From Siphonodentalium dalli (lineage: Eukaryota; Mollusca; Scaphopoda; Gadilida; Siphonodentaliidae): DNA of 64,000 nucleotides. This document shows positions 24,010-33,680 of the stretch, in pieces. The stretch lies in assembly GCA_032622095.1 (NCBI GenBank), contig CP136064.1:126467605-126531604 (forward strand), written 5' to 3'. The first letter of the stretch is position 1, and each line of letters starts with the position of its first letter. Both the position numbers and the translations under genes were made by a program. Below the pieces are notes generated by a model. That model was not told the DNA's origin. It made no database searches and was given only the letters and a program-made list of their open reading frames with translations.

Positions 24010-26695
24010 TCACTCCATTTCAATATTGTTAGGTGGACAACATGCATATACCGTATGTGAGTCGTTTGACCCTTCGAGATACAAACATACTTGTTTTATT
24101 TCTCTGACATCTATAGCCACCTTCCTAGAGCTGGTATGGTGCAATGGACAACTAAACGCCTTCGTGTGTTTCATTTGAAAGTCTTGTGTGTTGTCATTGA
24201 ATGGGAACCACTGTTCTGATCTTTCTTGCAACATTGAAACTACGGCCAGCACATTTCGCCCCGAGCGACCTTGGTCGTTATATATGATGAATTGTTCGAT
24301 TTGACCAATTTTGCCATCAGAGAAACTCGCAGTAAAATTATTTCTGACGCTTATCCGAGAACAATCTCTGCAATGCAGTATTTTTCCGTTCAGACATAAC
24401 CGTTTGAATACACCAATGCGGCCAATGGGTACAGCATCAATATAATCTGACAAGGCATTGAATATGTCCGCTGATACGCCATGATTGATGTCAATTGTCA
24501 CAATTAGTCCCAATGCATAACATCCTAAGAACAGTTCTGTTTTATTTTTGGAATAATTGCTGTTCGACATGCTTTTCATAAATTCATTGAATTCTGTGTC
24601 GGCGTTCCCATTAACAAATTCTTTTCTCAATGCTGATAACCCGTGTACTATCGAAAACGAGTCCACGATTTGTGAATACACACATTGGGTACCCCTAATC
24701 AATTTCAGCAAAAATCCATTCGAATTTTCGAATGGAAAACACGAATAAGCCCACAGTGGACCTAGACGGCGGACATTGTCTGTTATATGGAGCAAGAAAT
24801 GAATATTTAATGTCTGAAAGCGCTCCTGGTACAGTTCAGAGAATATTGACACAAAATTCTCTAGAAGGTCCTCGCAATAATCTAACTCTAGAGGGCTAAT
24901 TGATATCTTCAGAAGAATGTATATCGCTTCGCTTAACATCAAGAAGTGTTGATATCTGGACTGGCTGATTATGTCCTTAAGGATGACTGGTCCATAATAT
25001 AAAAGAAACGATTTGTATTCGGACGCTTTCCAATATTTGATGTCTGATAGGCTACGTGGAGCTCGCTTAATAAAACACGGAGGCTTGATATTACACATAC
25101 GAGAACTCACTTCTCCAGATTTTGCGTGTGCTGAATATTGTTCTTTTGAAAAATCCTTTGAGAACCACAGTGATATAAGTCGTTTTGTAATGCCCAACAT
25201 GACACAGTGCATGTAATCGATGCAGTCACCTTTCACGAAATTATATGCTGAAAGTTCGGTCAACATGCATGGACCTTTAATCCCGGTTCGGTGTTTTTTG
25301 TTTTTTTCGTGTCCCTTCTCTACACAATTTACACAACTAGCGTGCGTTCTTTGCGGTCTGGTTGGGCCGTCAAATTTGAACGGAAATATATGTGACCTCC
25401 CCTTACCTGCAACTGCAGTCTGCCCGGCCTGTTCACACTGTGGACAACTAGCTTCTCCGTTGAATTGCATCATATTATTTACCATACATTTTGCTGGTAA
25501 ATCGGCTGTTGAACAAATCAAGTGACCGCGAACTGTCACCCTCGTTTAATTCTGTTGATATCTTTATACCAGTTTCTAACGTCTTAAGACTTTTAACAAA
25601 CGGATCTAGGAATGTGGACATCAGAGGTTTGTGAGAGCCTATCCACAAACCAGCAAGTATCATATTCTCTGGCTTTTGTCTGACGGTGTAGGGTAGTTCA
25701 TTTATCACAAAAAACAGTGGCCATATTGATGTCTTGCTACTTTTAAACAGACATGCTCCGTCTGTGTTCATCAGTAAGGTGAAGTCGTTTTGTGTTAAAT
25801 TGTGCGTTCTTCTCACATCCTGATAGTAAGTCCCATCGCAGATATCCTTTATGTTTCCATCCATATCTCGTTTGTATTTAGAATTTATAAGGGGAATAAA
25901 GTCAGTATTCTTTGTCAACATATTCGTAACCTGTTCAACGATCGGTGCCTCAACGAAAAAGTTTGTACTGCCCTTCGATACGAGTTGTTTTCTACACGCG
26001 GGACATGTCTTGTCATCGGAAGCCACTGGTTTCAAGCATGTGTTGCAATAATAGTGCCTCACTTTGTTCACCTTCAAATTGTTGAACCATTTCTTCAAAG
26101 CATAGGCCGATTTGGGTAATAAGTTCTTTTCAGCACAGTGAAGTCCAATCAACTGAAGCAAATCTGACAATCCTTCACTTGTTACCTTATGTTTTATTGA
26201 AAATGACATGATACCTAAAACACTTTCTCCCACTGTTAACTGTGACCCGTGGTAGAGCGGATAGTTTTCAAAGGCGTCCTCTGTATCCTTCGACATAACA
26301 TGTGGGTCATCAATTGGGTAATCCGACTTGTCATTTGATGCGTTTAGAACAACTATGTGTCCAGTTGTGTCATCGAATTCCAAACCACTTTCATCAAGGT
26401 CATTATTGTGATCACTCTCAAACGAATTTTCTGACATTGCATCTTGATCTTCATCATTCGCATCTGCGCTAGCAACATAATCTGTGAAGTCGCCGCTTAT
26501 AATAATATTCTCACTCCCTTGCAATGCCTCATGAGGGCTTTGGTCAGTCGAACGCAGAATATTCCAAACTGACGATTTTAATTCGTTGGGCGCATTGGAA
26601 AACGGGTGTCGATTTGTGAGGTAACTCTTATATGTAAGACCCGAAGGCCTGACACGCGGTTTCTTGGCCGGACATTGACGTTCTCGTTCATCCAT
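24010..26695 (-). pseudogene. CACTA/EnSpm (Tnp2-like, DDE) transposase with one frame break
   Basis: Two overlapping reverse-strand frames make one protein. Part 1 starts at ATG 26695 (406 codons), part 2 begins in another frame near 25539 and ends at 24010 (about 509 codons). Part 1 has an acidic region, a C4 zinc finger (residues 217-234, CNTC...CPAC) and NTDGACLFK, with the first catalytic Asp at about 312. Part 2 has VRGHLICSTADLPAK (second Asp), the Cys-X2-Cys insert FNGEASCPQC, the family signature IDYMHCVMLG and the catalytic Glu in CFPFENSNG. The order matches transposase family 21/Tnp2, which cuts and pastes CACTA elements. At the junction GAGGGT is followed at once by GACAGTT; a lost GT dinucleotide would explain the shift. 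There are no other stops in about 900 residues, so inactivation is recent or the break is a sequence error. I found no convincing CACTA terminal repeats. Confidence 0.85.
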
Positions 26696-27138
26696 GATGA
26701 TCCTGGTTCTGTTAAAAAAAAAAAATTACAAACTAAAAATATTGGTTGCATTCACCAATGTCTATTGGCTTGGGGACAGAAAAATTGCCCCGCTGACCAC
26801 ACTTGCATTGGAGCTCATTGAGGCCCCCGTGACCCCTATATATATTATAGATTACATGCTGCTTTGACGGAACGCATGATGAATTGCAGTCATATTCAGA
26901 AACTGACACATCTTTAATATAGTACTTTATATATTGAACTTTATAAATATAAACTGTAATATGAATAGAATATACTTAACATTGTAACGTGACGTTGCAA
27001 TGTATGCATTTGGACATTAATATAATTTCATCCTAATAATACAAAACAGAACAATTTACGCACACACCACTTGCGTTCAGGCACCAACTGAGGATGCCGG
27101 GGTGGGTTATCACACATGTAACCAATCATTAATGTATT
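26696..27138. other. 5' flank of transposase
   Basis: An A12-13 run lies directly upstream of the transposase ATG. The rest is AT-rich with TATATATATTATAG at about 26838. The element end should lie here, but I cannot place it. Confidence 0.4.
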
Positions 27139-27162
27139 TGGTGGCCCTGAAAAGGGCCGTTT
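27139..27162 (-). promoter_or_regulatory. canonical histone-type 3' stem-loop
   Basis: On the reverse strand the sequence AAACGGCCCTTTTCAGGGCC is followed by ACCA. The 16-nt core GGCCCTTTTCAGGGCC (27143-27158) is a 6-bp stem with a TTTC loop, identical to the metazoan replication-dependent histone mRNA element, and the flanks fit too (A/C-rich 5', ACCA 3'). In that class the element binds SLBP and sets non-polyadenylated 3' processing with U7 snRNA. It lies 25 nt after the stop of the 67-aa ORF, the usual distance for histones. I see no purine-rich downstream element after it. An AATAAA overlaps its 5' flank, so polyadenylation is an alternative. Confidence 0.8.
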
Positions 27163-27183
27163 ATTCATGCACCTTAGTGCTCC

Positions 27184-27387
27184 TTAATTACATCTTAAGT
27201 GTTTATTTACGTTGCTTATATTCCTATGTCTCATAATTCGCATAGCAATTTCTCTGGCTTGTTCATATATTTGCTGCTTAATTTGCAATTTGTGTAATTT
27301 TTGCATTAAAATTTCAGTCCCCATTGCGTCGGACATGTGTTTTTTCATAGCTATCAAATTCTCCTGCAATACGATGTCAGTCTCCAT
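27184..27387 (-). CDS. 67-aa helical protein with histone-like 3' end
   Basis: The ORF starts at a true ATG (METDIVLQENLIAMKKHMSD) and ends in RHRNISNVNKHLRCN. It looks like one long amphipathic helix, rich in Met, Lys, Gln and Ile (MQKLHKLQIKQQIYEQAREI), compatible with a coiled coil or a small basic nucleic-acid-associated protein. It is not a core histone or H1 by any motif I know. The distinctive feature is the perfect histone 3' stem-loop 25 nt downstream, which suggests an S-phase-type, intronless transcript. It is transcribed away from the BEN-domain gene across a 333-bp spacer. Against it: it is short, and the sequence after its stop (GAGCACTAAGG) could also be read as a CACTA-type element end. 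Function unknown. Confidence 0.5.
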   Translation of the reverse strand: METDIVLQENLIAMKKHMSDAMGTEILMQKLHKLQIKQQIYEQAREIAMRIMRHRNISNVNKHLRCN

Positions 27388-27720
27388 AGCTCAGTAGAAT
27401 AGAGTCGACACTCAACTATAACATAATACTCGGACACCCTCTTAAGTTACATAGAGGCGGAGCTAAAATTAGTACCGGGCATGGGTAAGTTTCAAACATT
27501 TCAATAAAAAATACATAAAAATGGAGGCAGCCACGAGAACAGATATTTCATTGGTTGTCGTGGACTCTGTAGCCCGCTGTGATAACCGACCGGTATATAC
27601 GTAACGTGCTCAGCCGATCCGAATAGCTATATATATGAGTGAACCGGCCTTTACAAGTTACTAACATTATTCTTCCTCTGGTTGCGTAATTTTAGTTTTG
27701 TTCAAATATTTGAAGAAATT
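27388..27720. promoter_or_regulatory. candidate bidirectional promoter
   Basis: A 333-bp spacer separates divergent start codons. For the plus strand, TATATATAT at 27628-27636 lies about 85 bp before the BEN-gene ATG. For the minus strand, a CCAAT box (ATTGG on plus, 27550-27554) lies about 165 bp before the 67-aa ORF, as in many histone promoters. Transcription starts are not visible, so this is inference from position and motifs. Confidence 0.4.
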
Positions 27721-30476
27721 ATGTTTGCGTTAGTTTATTTCACCGAAGATGGCGGAAAGTTTGAGTGTTTACCGATGAAAAAACTTGAGAAAACTGCTGC
27801 GACAAGTAGTGCTGAATTCATGCTCTTGGAAACTGTTTCTGTGCAATATAGAATAAAGGCATCCGATGGCACTGGCAAAGAACGACTTGTTGACATAGAT
27901 TACATTGGAACAGTTCAACTCATCCACAAAGGTAAGTACATAATTGATAATATATATACAACAGTCATGGGACTATTTCACTGGTTCAGCATTTTGATCC
28001 ACACGCAGGGACGTCGCTACAGGGGGTGGGGTGTCACACCACTCCCAATATTTTCCAAAATGTTCCACTTTTGGAAATTCGGAGGTCAAAAATCGAAATT
28101 TTGGGAATATTCAGTTGAAAATTTGGAAATTTTAGAATACTGGTAGTAGATTTGGAAAAAAATTAGACTCAATGGGGGGGGGAGCAAATGGAAATTCCGA
28201 AAGTTTGAACTTTTAGGGCGGTAGATTTGAAATTTTTTTATAGGGGGGGGGGGGTGCAAATGGTATTTCCTTTATTTGGAAACCTGGTATATTTGATTCG
28301 AAAAAAGGGGTGCAATAGGAATTTCGGAAGTGGACATCCCCATCCCTGATCTCTTCGCAACGTCCTTGTCCACACGATTCGATTATGGAACTATTTCATG
28401 AGGATATGGTTGTTCATTTAGAACCATTTATTTGGAAATACTATAAGGTCGACACGTCACATTTATAAAATTTCATATATATATATATTATTTAATATGT
28501 GAAAAAGTTGAACTAGTGCCTTATATATAGGACCTAAAACTAACTAACTATTGTCATGAGAACAAGCTGGGAAGCAATGCACTATATATATAAACTCTAA
28601 TAGTATGACAGGCTGCAATTTCACAAGCAGATCTCTCGGCAGAGACGTCCAATTACACTCAAATAATGCTTTTGGCTACCAATGTATCCTCGACATAACA
28701 AAGTCCCAGATACCATACCACATGAGATTTAAACATTTTATCAGCAGGATTCACAAACTCCCGGATTTGATTGCATCTTGACATTAATAGGGTTTTCAAG
28801 CTGCCGCGGAGGAAGATCGGTCAAGTTCCTTCTCTCTTCAGCAGCCTCAAAGAGCAATTAAAGCAAACTGGTGTCATGTGCTGGTTTTAATGTGGTGGTT
28901 CTTAGATATACAGTTCACTTTTTCCTGTTTTCCTGCCAAGAGCGTAACGTGGTCAGTGGGGTGGAGGGGCAGGCCGTGTAGCGGAGCGCTTTACGAGCCC
29001 CTGTGTTATTAGGCATATGCTCATCGGCACCTCAATACAATAAAATATGTAATTTACCCAGGGTCGGCAAAACCTACCAAGGGGTACAACAGGGGGTCAC
29101 ACAAAAAAGTGCCATACACAGGTCCATTTGGGTACGTGGGACGTGTCTGGGGCCGAAGCAAGTTTTCTCTTAAATGTTGCACATTTTATGCAAATACATT
29201 AATTTACCTAATTTTGACTTTAAAACAAACTGCATAATGATTATATTTATTGAATGTAAACTACAGTCTAATTAACAAAGCAAATCCTGTACCAATGGTG
29301 TATGGTATAATCTACTGAGTTGCTCTCATGCCATTGCTTTACATTAAAATAATTTGTGTATTAATACATTCTGTAAAAGACTTAGGCGTGGCCTTCCGTT
29401 GGTTAAAGGTTTCAAAAGTAAAGTGCATTGTGATGTTAAGGTCCTTGAGAAGCAGCTATGTGGTCCTGATAAGTACTTAGATAGTCCTGGAATTTGATTT
29501 TGAAAAATTTGTTTTGCAAATGTATCTATATCACATGCGTCCGGTCTAGATGTATATACCACATTCGTTACAGTATAACTGTTACAGATATACGAAATAG
29601 ATAAACATCTCCTGCGTGTACGTGGTATATATACAACTCGTAGTGTTTATATTTGACATATTTGACGTATAGTACATTTAAACCTAAAGCTTTACCCCCT
29701 GTGGTAAAGCAAATTTAATACTGGAAATAGACTGATGACGATTTTATATATACATGTATTTCAGGTGAAATTGATCGATGGCTATAACGTATACATCGAG
29801 AGAAATAAGGTCAACGCCATCAAGATAAATTCGAAGAAGAACTCGAAGAGATTTCTTCGAGACCTCCTCTCGTACTTCTTCCCTAATGACTACCTACACG
29901 AGCACTCGGCTACAGGGAGGAAGTCACAACTGAAAGGACTGCCAATAGAGATATTGGAACCAATTCGTGGTACGTCTTATTTATTTCAGTACGATATATC
30001 TACGGTGATAATGTTGGGTTATATGGTTATACGGTATACAGAAAAATTACAAATCTCGACCAATCAAACCAACCCAAAGAGCTTTTTTTTTCTTATCTTA
30101 CAGAACGTTTTATTTAGTGTGGTGTCATTCGTTTAATTGTCAAGTTTTTTCAGCATAGATACATTTAGTGTCTACACTTTACAATTAAAGTGGCTAAATT
30201 GCACAGGGTAATAAGACCTAATTTCTTTGGAATAGAAATAATAAAATAATGAAGCCGGGCCAGACAAAATCATTTATATCATCAACCACAACTGTCTTAT
30301 GTGATTATAACTGTGACAATTATTTTGGGTCTTATTGCACACTATATTGTTAATTAATTTATTTTTCAGCATATATGACAAAATCATACAGTATGCAGGA
30401 CATAAACACCACCATAAACAGGAAATGTCGAGACACGTCCAAAAGATACAAAGATACAGCTGAGGATGTTATTTGA
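27721..30476 (+). CDS. BEN-domain protein gene (three visible exons)
   Basis: Exon 1 (27721-27931) starts MFALVYFTEDGGKFECLPMK, a small beta-rich N-terminal module, and ends at AAAG/GTAAGT. Exon 2 (29765-29969; acceptor TATTTCAG, donor CGTG/GTACGT) encodes YNVYIERNKVNAIKINSKK, RFLRDLLSYFFPNDYLHEHS and ATGRKSQLKGLPIEILEPI. Exon 3 (30370-30476; acceptor TTTTTCAG) gives AYMTKSYSMQDINTTINRKC, RDTSKRYKDTAEDVI and a stop. Exons 2 and 3 together are a complete BEN domain: central LL..FF, TG+, LDP-like and the closing INRKCRD helix, and their splice phases agree. BEN domains bind DNA and recruit chromatin factors, usually in repression; a nuclear role is likely. Exon 1 ends in phase 1 but exon 2 opens in phase 0, so another exon in the 1.8-kb first intron, or other splice sites, must exist. 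Confidence 0.8.
28008..28372. mobile_element. inverted-repeat element inside the BEN-gene intron
   Basis: The left end AGGGACGTCGCTACAGGGGG and the right end (complement AAGGACGTTGCGAAGAGATC) are diverged inverted repeats, flanked by ACACGC and CCACAC. The interior has G-runs (8-10 G) and repeated GGTGCAAATGG / TGGAAATTC phrases in inverted halves. The open frame that exon 1 seems to continue into runs through this element and is not coding. Confidence 0.5.
28373..29764. other. rest of BEN-gene intron 1
   Basis: No further repeat pair except the short dispersed repeat at 29108-29143. An intermediate exon is required by phase, but I could not identify it. A reverse-strand frame at 29344-29562 has no recognisable feature. 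Confidence 0.4.
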
Positions 30477-30666
30477 TAATTTAAAGGCACAACCTGATGA
30501 CATCCAACACCTCGACAGAAATTAAGCTAAGTACAACTTTTAATTACCTCTCAGTAATTGACAGCCATTAAGGCTTCCACGCCCAGTTGGTCCGCCATGC
30601 CACACTAATTATAACCACTTCGCATACTAGGCTCCGGATACCTAGACGGCTTACCCAGTCATCAAA

Positions 30667-31018
30667 ATGGACAGTAACCAAGTCGAGAGGCTAGTGCAAG
30701 TACGTAAGAATGCACACACAGAAGCAGACGATTCACGTCATGAGGAATTCATGCATGAATTCAAGGCATTCAGACGTAATGCCGCCACGGACGCAGCCAA
30801 TGCTAAAAAAAATTATGATAACATCCAAAATTCGTTAAATAAACTTGCGGCCAAATTGGAAAAAAGCGGAGGCTAAAGCGGAAAAAGCTGAGGCTAAAGC
30901 GGAAAAAGCTGAGGCTAAAGCCAACAGATTACAAAAGACCATTGACGAAAGAGACTCCCTTAAAAAAAAACGCAAATCCGACAAACCTAAGGCCAAACCA
31001 AACCGGGAAATCATCATG
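30667..31018 (+). pseudogene. coiled-coil ORF with heptad repeat, frameshifted
   Basis: An ATG at 30667 opens MDSNQVERLVQVRKNAHTEA and continues through a helical region (FKAFRRNAATDAANAKKNYD, IQNSLNKLAAKLEK). At about 30863, in a run of six A, the frame shifts by one and continues AEAKAEKAEAKAEKAEAKAN, RLQKTIDERDSLKKKRKS and KAKPNREI. The repeat is a 21-bp tandem encoding a 7-residue AEKAEAK heptad, so a continuous coiled coil with a basic tail is implied. The frame then runs into the hairpin MITE at 31019. It lies 190 bp after the BEN gene on the same strand. I recognise no family. The A-run makes a sequencing error possible, so this may be an intact gene with its 3' end taken by the MITE. 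Confidence 0.45.
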
Positions 31019-31095
31019 CCAGAGGGTGAATTTGGTGATGCTAGCCCACCATGTGGTAGCATCACCAAATTCACCTTCTGGGGACCTCATTCTGC
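31019..31095. mobile_element. hairpin MITE copy at the end of the coiled-coil ORF
   Basis: CCAGAGGGTGAATTTGGTGA on the left and TCACCAAATTCACCTTCTGG on the right are inverted. The right end carries the family end GGGGACCTCATTCTGC. It is a copy of the module at 5472-5564. A second half-copy with the same right flank (GCAAATGTCA.ACAC) lies at 31501-31545. Confidence 0.75.
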
Positions 31096-31851
31096 AAATG
31101 TCATACACACTGTATCCATACTTGCTGGGGTGTTAAAATTAATACATGTTTACGATTCCTTGACTTTGTACTTATACCTTATCAGACAGTGTATATTAAT
31201 GTATTCAATATTTGAGCTCACATTAAGTTGACCTGATGTGTTGATACTACCATACTACCAAAGCCCTGTCAGATGCATATACTGTAATTAGCTTGAACGG
31301 GAAAATTGCTAGCCTGCATGAACTGTAATTTGCATAAGCAAAAATATTTATGCAGCAGCTATAGGGTTCCAAAAAAATCCCTATCGGTCCAATTTCCCCT
31401 GTAGTATGGCTGAAATTTGCGGAATATTAGTGGAGAGAAACTGAACAGAAAGGAAAAGGTTAATAAAAGCAATGTTAATTTGAGCCTATAGATACTTCAC
31501 ACTAAATTCACCCTCTGGGGACCTCATTCTGCAAATGTCAGACACTCTATATCCAGACTTGCCCCTGTTATATCAGAAAGATTTTTTTAGGCTGATTCTT
31601 AATGTTCATCACATCAATATGAAATGATAGCTTTGTAAGAAATTTGAATTTTTACCACATGTGACAAGCTTTAAGCTTTATTGATTTTCAACACCTATCG
31701 TCACCATATTACCACATCACACAGATATATTTTATAGGTTATTGTATACCCGCTTTCTGGCTGGTTGGACTCAGATGGCTATAATATATAGATATCCTAT
31801 CCATTTGACATCCTTAACCCTTCCATGACTGGAGCTTCCTAATATTCTGTT

Positions 31852-32025
31852 CCAATATATTCTCTTTTATATGAGACAGAGAGTCTCCCATAGGGAGCTT
31901 TGCATATATAAGAGTATACATTGGCCTAACAATATTAACATTGACCTTGTATTAAGCCAGTGCTTTCTCTTATATAAGCGAGGCTCCCTATGGGAGAGTC
32001 ACATATATAACAGGATGCACTGGCA
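31852..32025. mobile_element. double-hairpin element, diverged copy
   Basis: Two hairpins, 31852-31924 and 31955-32025, each fold on themselves (TTCTCTTTTATATGA with CATATATAAGAG; TCTTATATAAGCGAGGCTCC with its partner). They are also inverted relative to each other. This is the same family as 50121-50413, but older. Confidence 0.65.
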
Positions 32026-32328
32026 CATGATTTTCTCGCAACATGCATAATTTTGTCCAAGCTTTTATTCTTACATTTTTCGGTCAATAGGTTTAAGATT
32101 AGGGTTATGGTTGTACACCTGCAATGGGAACTGTTATTTTATAATTTTAACTAAATGTTTACTGACATGTGAAACATCTTAGTATTTTAAAAACAGGGGG
32201 GTATCCGTAGTGCCATTGGGACAGTCACACCTCTAGTTTATTCTGGAGTTAAGCTAAAGTGTTTATTCGTACTTTTAAAATAGGTATTTTCTCAATTTCA
32301 CTGAATTATTTCGTTTTCTTATCAATAG

Positions 32329-33207
32329 AATACAGCGAATCAGAAAAGAAAGAAAACAGAAAGACTTACAAAGAAAACAGAAAGCAGCAGAAAACAGAAA
32401 GCATTTAGCTAATGTTCGGTAAGTTCAATCATCATTCATGGAATATTGAAACCTTTCTATACTAAATGGATTCTCCCAGTCAGTTAAAAAGTGTACACGA
32501 GAATGGTCTATTATTCATTTGCCGGTATCTACAGCAAACAATTAGTTCCTTCTAACCTACAAAATGATGTGCTGTAGGTGCAATGTGAATTAGGTGTCAT
32601 CTCTAACATTTAAAGACATATTATGGACTTGTTCGGGTACGTGAAATTGATAATTTAGTACTCAGACGCTATGCCAACTTGGGAAATGTAGCATTCTACT
32701 AACATTATCGAAATTTTCAAAGAAATCGACCATACCACTCCATAGAAAACATCGTCTGAACTTCGCCCAATTGTAAATATTTACATCTCGATTCGGGACG
32801 CAACTATCACCGATAATCTAACACAATGATTTCTCCATCGAGTGTCATTGCATTTATTTAATATATAAGAATGACGGTGTGTATCGTCAATTTGGATTAA
32901 TATTCGTAACAAATAACTACTTTGAGCAAGAATACATATCAATTTCTAATCGATCACCATACCAGAGTGTTTCACATAACTTTAATATTTCACATCCCCT
33001 CTCTACCATTTCAGGCACCACAACACCAGATGCATCCGCCGCTTCAACCTTCCACCTCATCCTCTCAGAGACGCCAAATACACCTATTGGAAACAGCAAA
33101 ATACCAAGACAATAAAGCAGACCAAGACACTGCCATCAACCCCTACCATATCAACGACATCACCAACACCCATACAGATTATCCATGTTACAGACGACGG
33201 GATGTAA
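32329..33207 (+). CDS. two phase-compatible exons, unrecognised basic protein
   Basis: Exon at 32329-32418 (acceptor TTCTTATCAATAG, donor TTCG/GTAAGT) is open in only one frame up to the donor: IQRIRKERKQKDLQRKQKAA, ENRKHLANV, a basic coiled-coil-like helix. Exon at 33015-33207 (acceptor CTCTACCATTTCAG) in the matching phase reads RHHNTRCIRRFNLPPHPL, DAKYTYWKQQNTKTIKQTK, then a Thr/Pro-rich part and IIHVTDDGM-stop. Other frames of the second exon are also open, because it is C/A-rich, so the frame rests on splice phase. Upstream exons are not identified. The coiled-coil ORF at 30667 might belong to the same gene. A weak ATTAAA lies at about 33297. No family recognised. Confidence 0.35.
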
Positions 33208-33541
33208 GCTATCTGAGAGACGCCCAGATAGCCCATCCCGTCCCCACACAGCACTGACCCCTCCCAATGACAACAACAAGACACAAGACAAAGACTATTA
33301 AATTAAACTAAATTTGTTTCAATATATTATCTTTGACAAAATTGCACCTCAAACTTAATTACAATTGTCTGGTTCACATCCCGGTGTGTTGCTTGTTCAA
33401 CGCTTTATTTAATACTTTTGTTATACTCTTTAAATCGCTACAAAAACTACAAGTTTGCTCAGTGACAGGTCTGACCAGACTTCTGTTGTCGCAACACGTG
33501 ATGTAGGCCTACTATATGTACTAGCATTGTCGTTTCCCCAG

Positions 33542-33680
33542 AATTTGGGCAGAACTTCCGCTGGAGGCGCTTGCCAGATCCTTAACACCACCCGTATCCA
33601 ATCAAATTAAAATTTGGGCAGAACTTCCCCTAGAGGCGCGAGCCAGATCATTATAATCAATCAAATGGATAATTTGGGCA
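33542..33680. repeat. 2.2-copy tandem repeat, 60-69 bp
   Basis: AATTTGGGCAGAACTTCC starts units at 33542 and 33611, and AATTTGGGCAG starts a partial unit at 33671. Each is followed by GAGGCGC and GCCAGATC in the full units. Confidence 0.8.

Noticed and set aside
27170-27180. CACTA word just after the 67-aa ORF as the terminal repeat of the neighbouring transposase element
   Set aside because: No matching CACTAAGGTG end was found on the far side of the transposase, and the direction alone is not enough.
28842-28870. 29-nt micro-exon in the BEN intron with a fine acceptor (TTCTCTCTTCAG) and the right length to repair splice phase
   Set aside because: Read in the required phase it contains a TAA, so it cannot be the missing coding exon.
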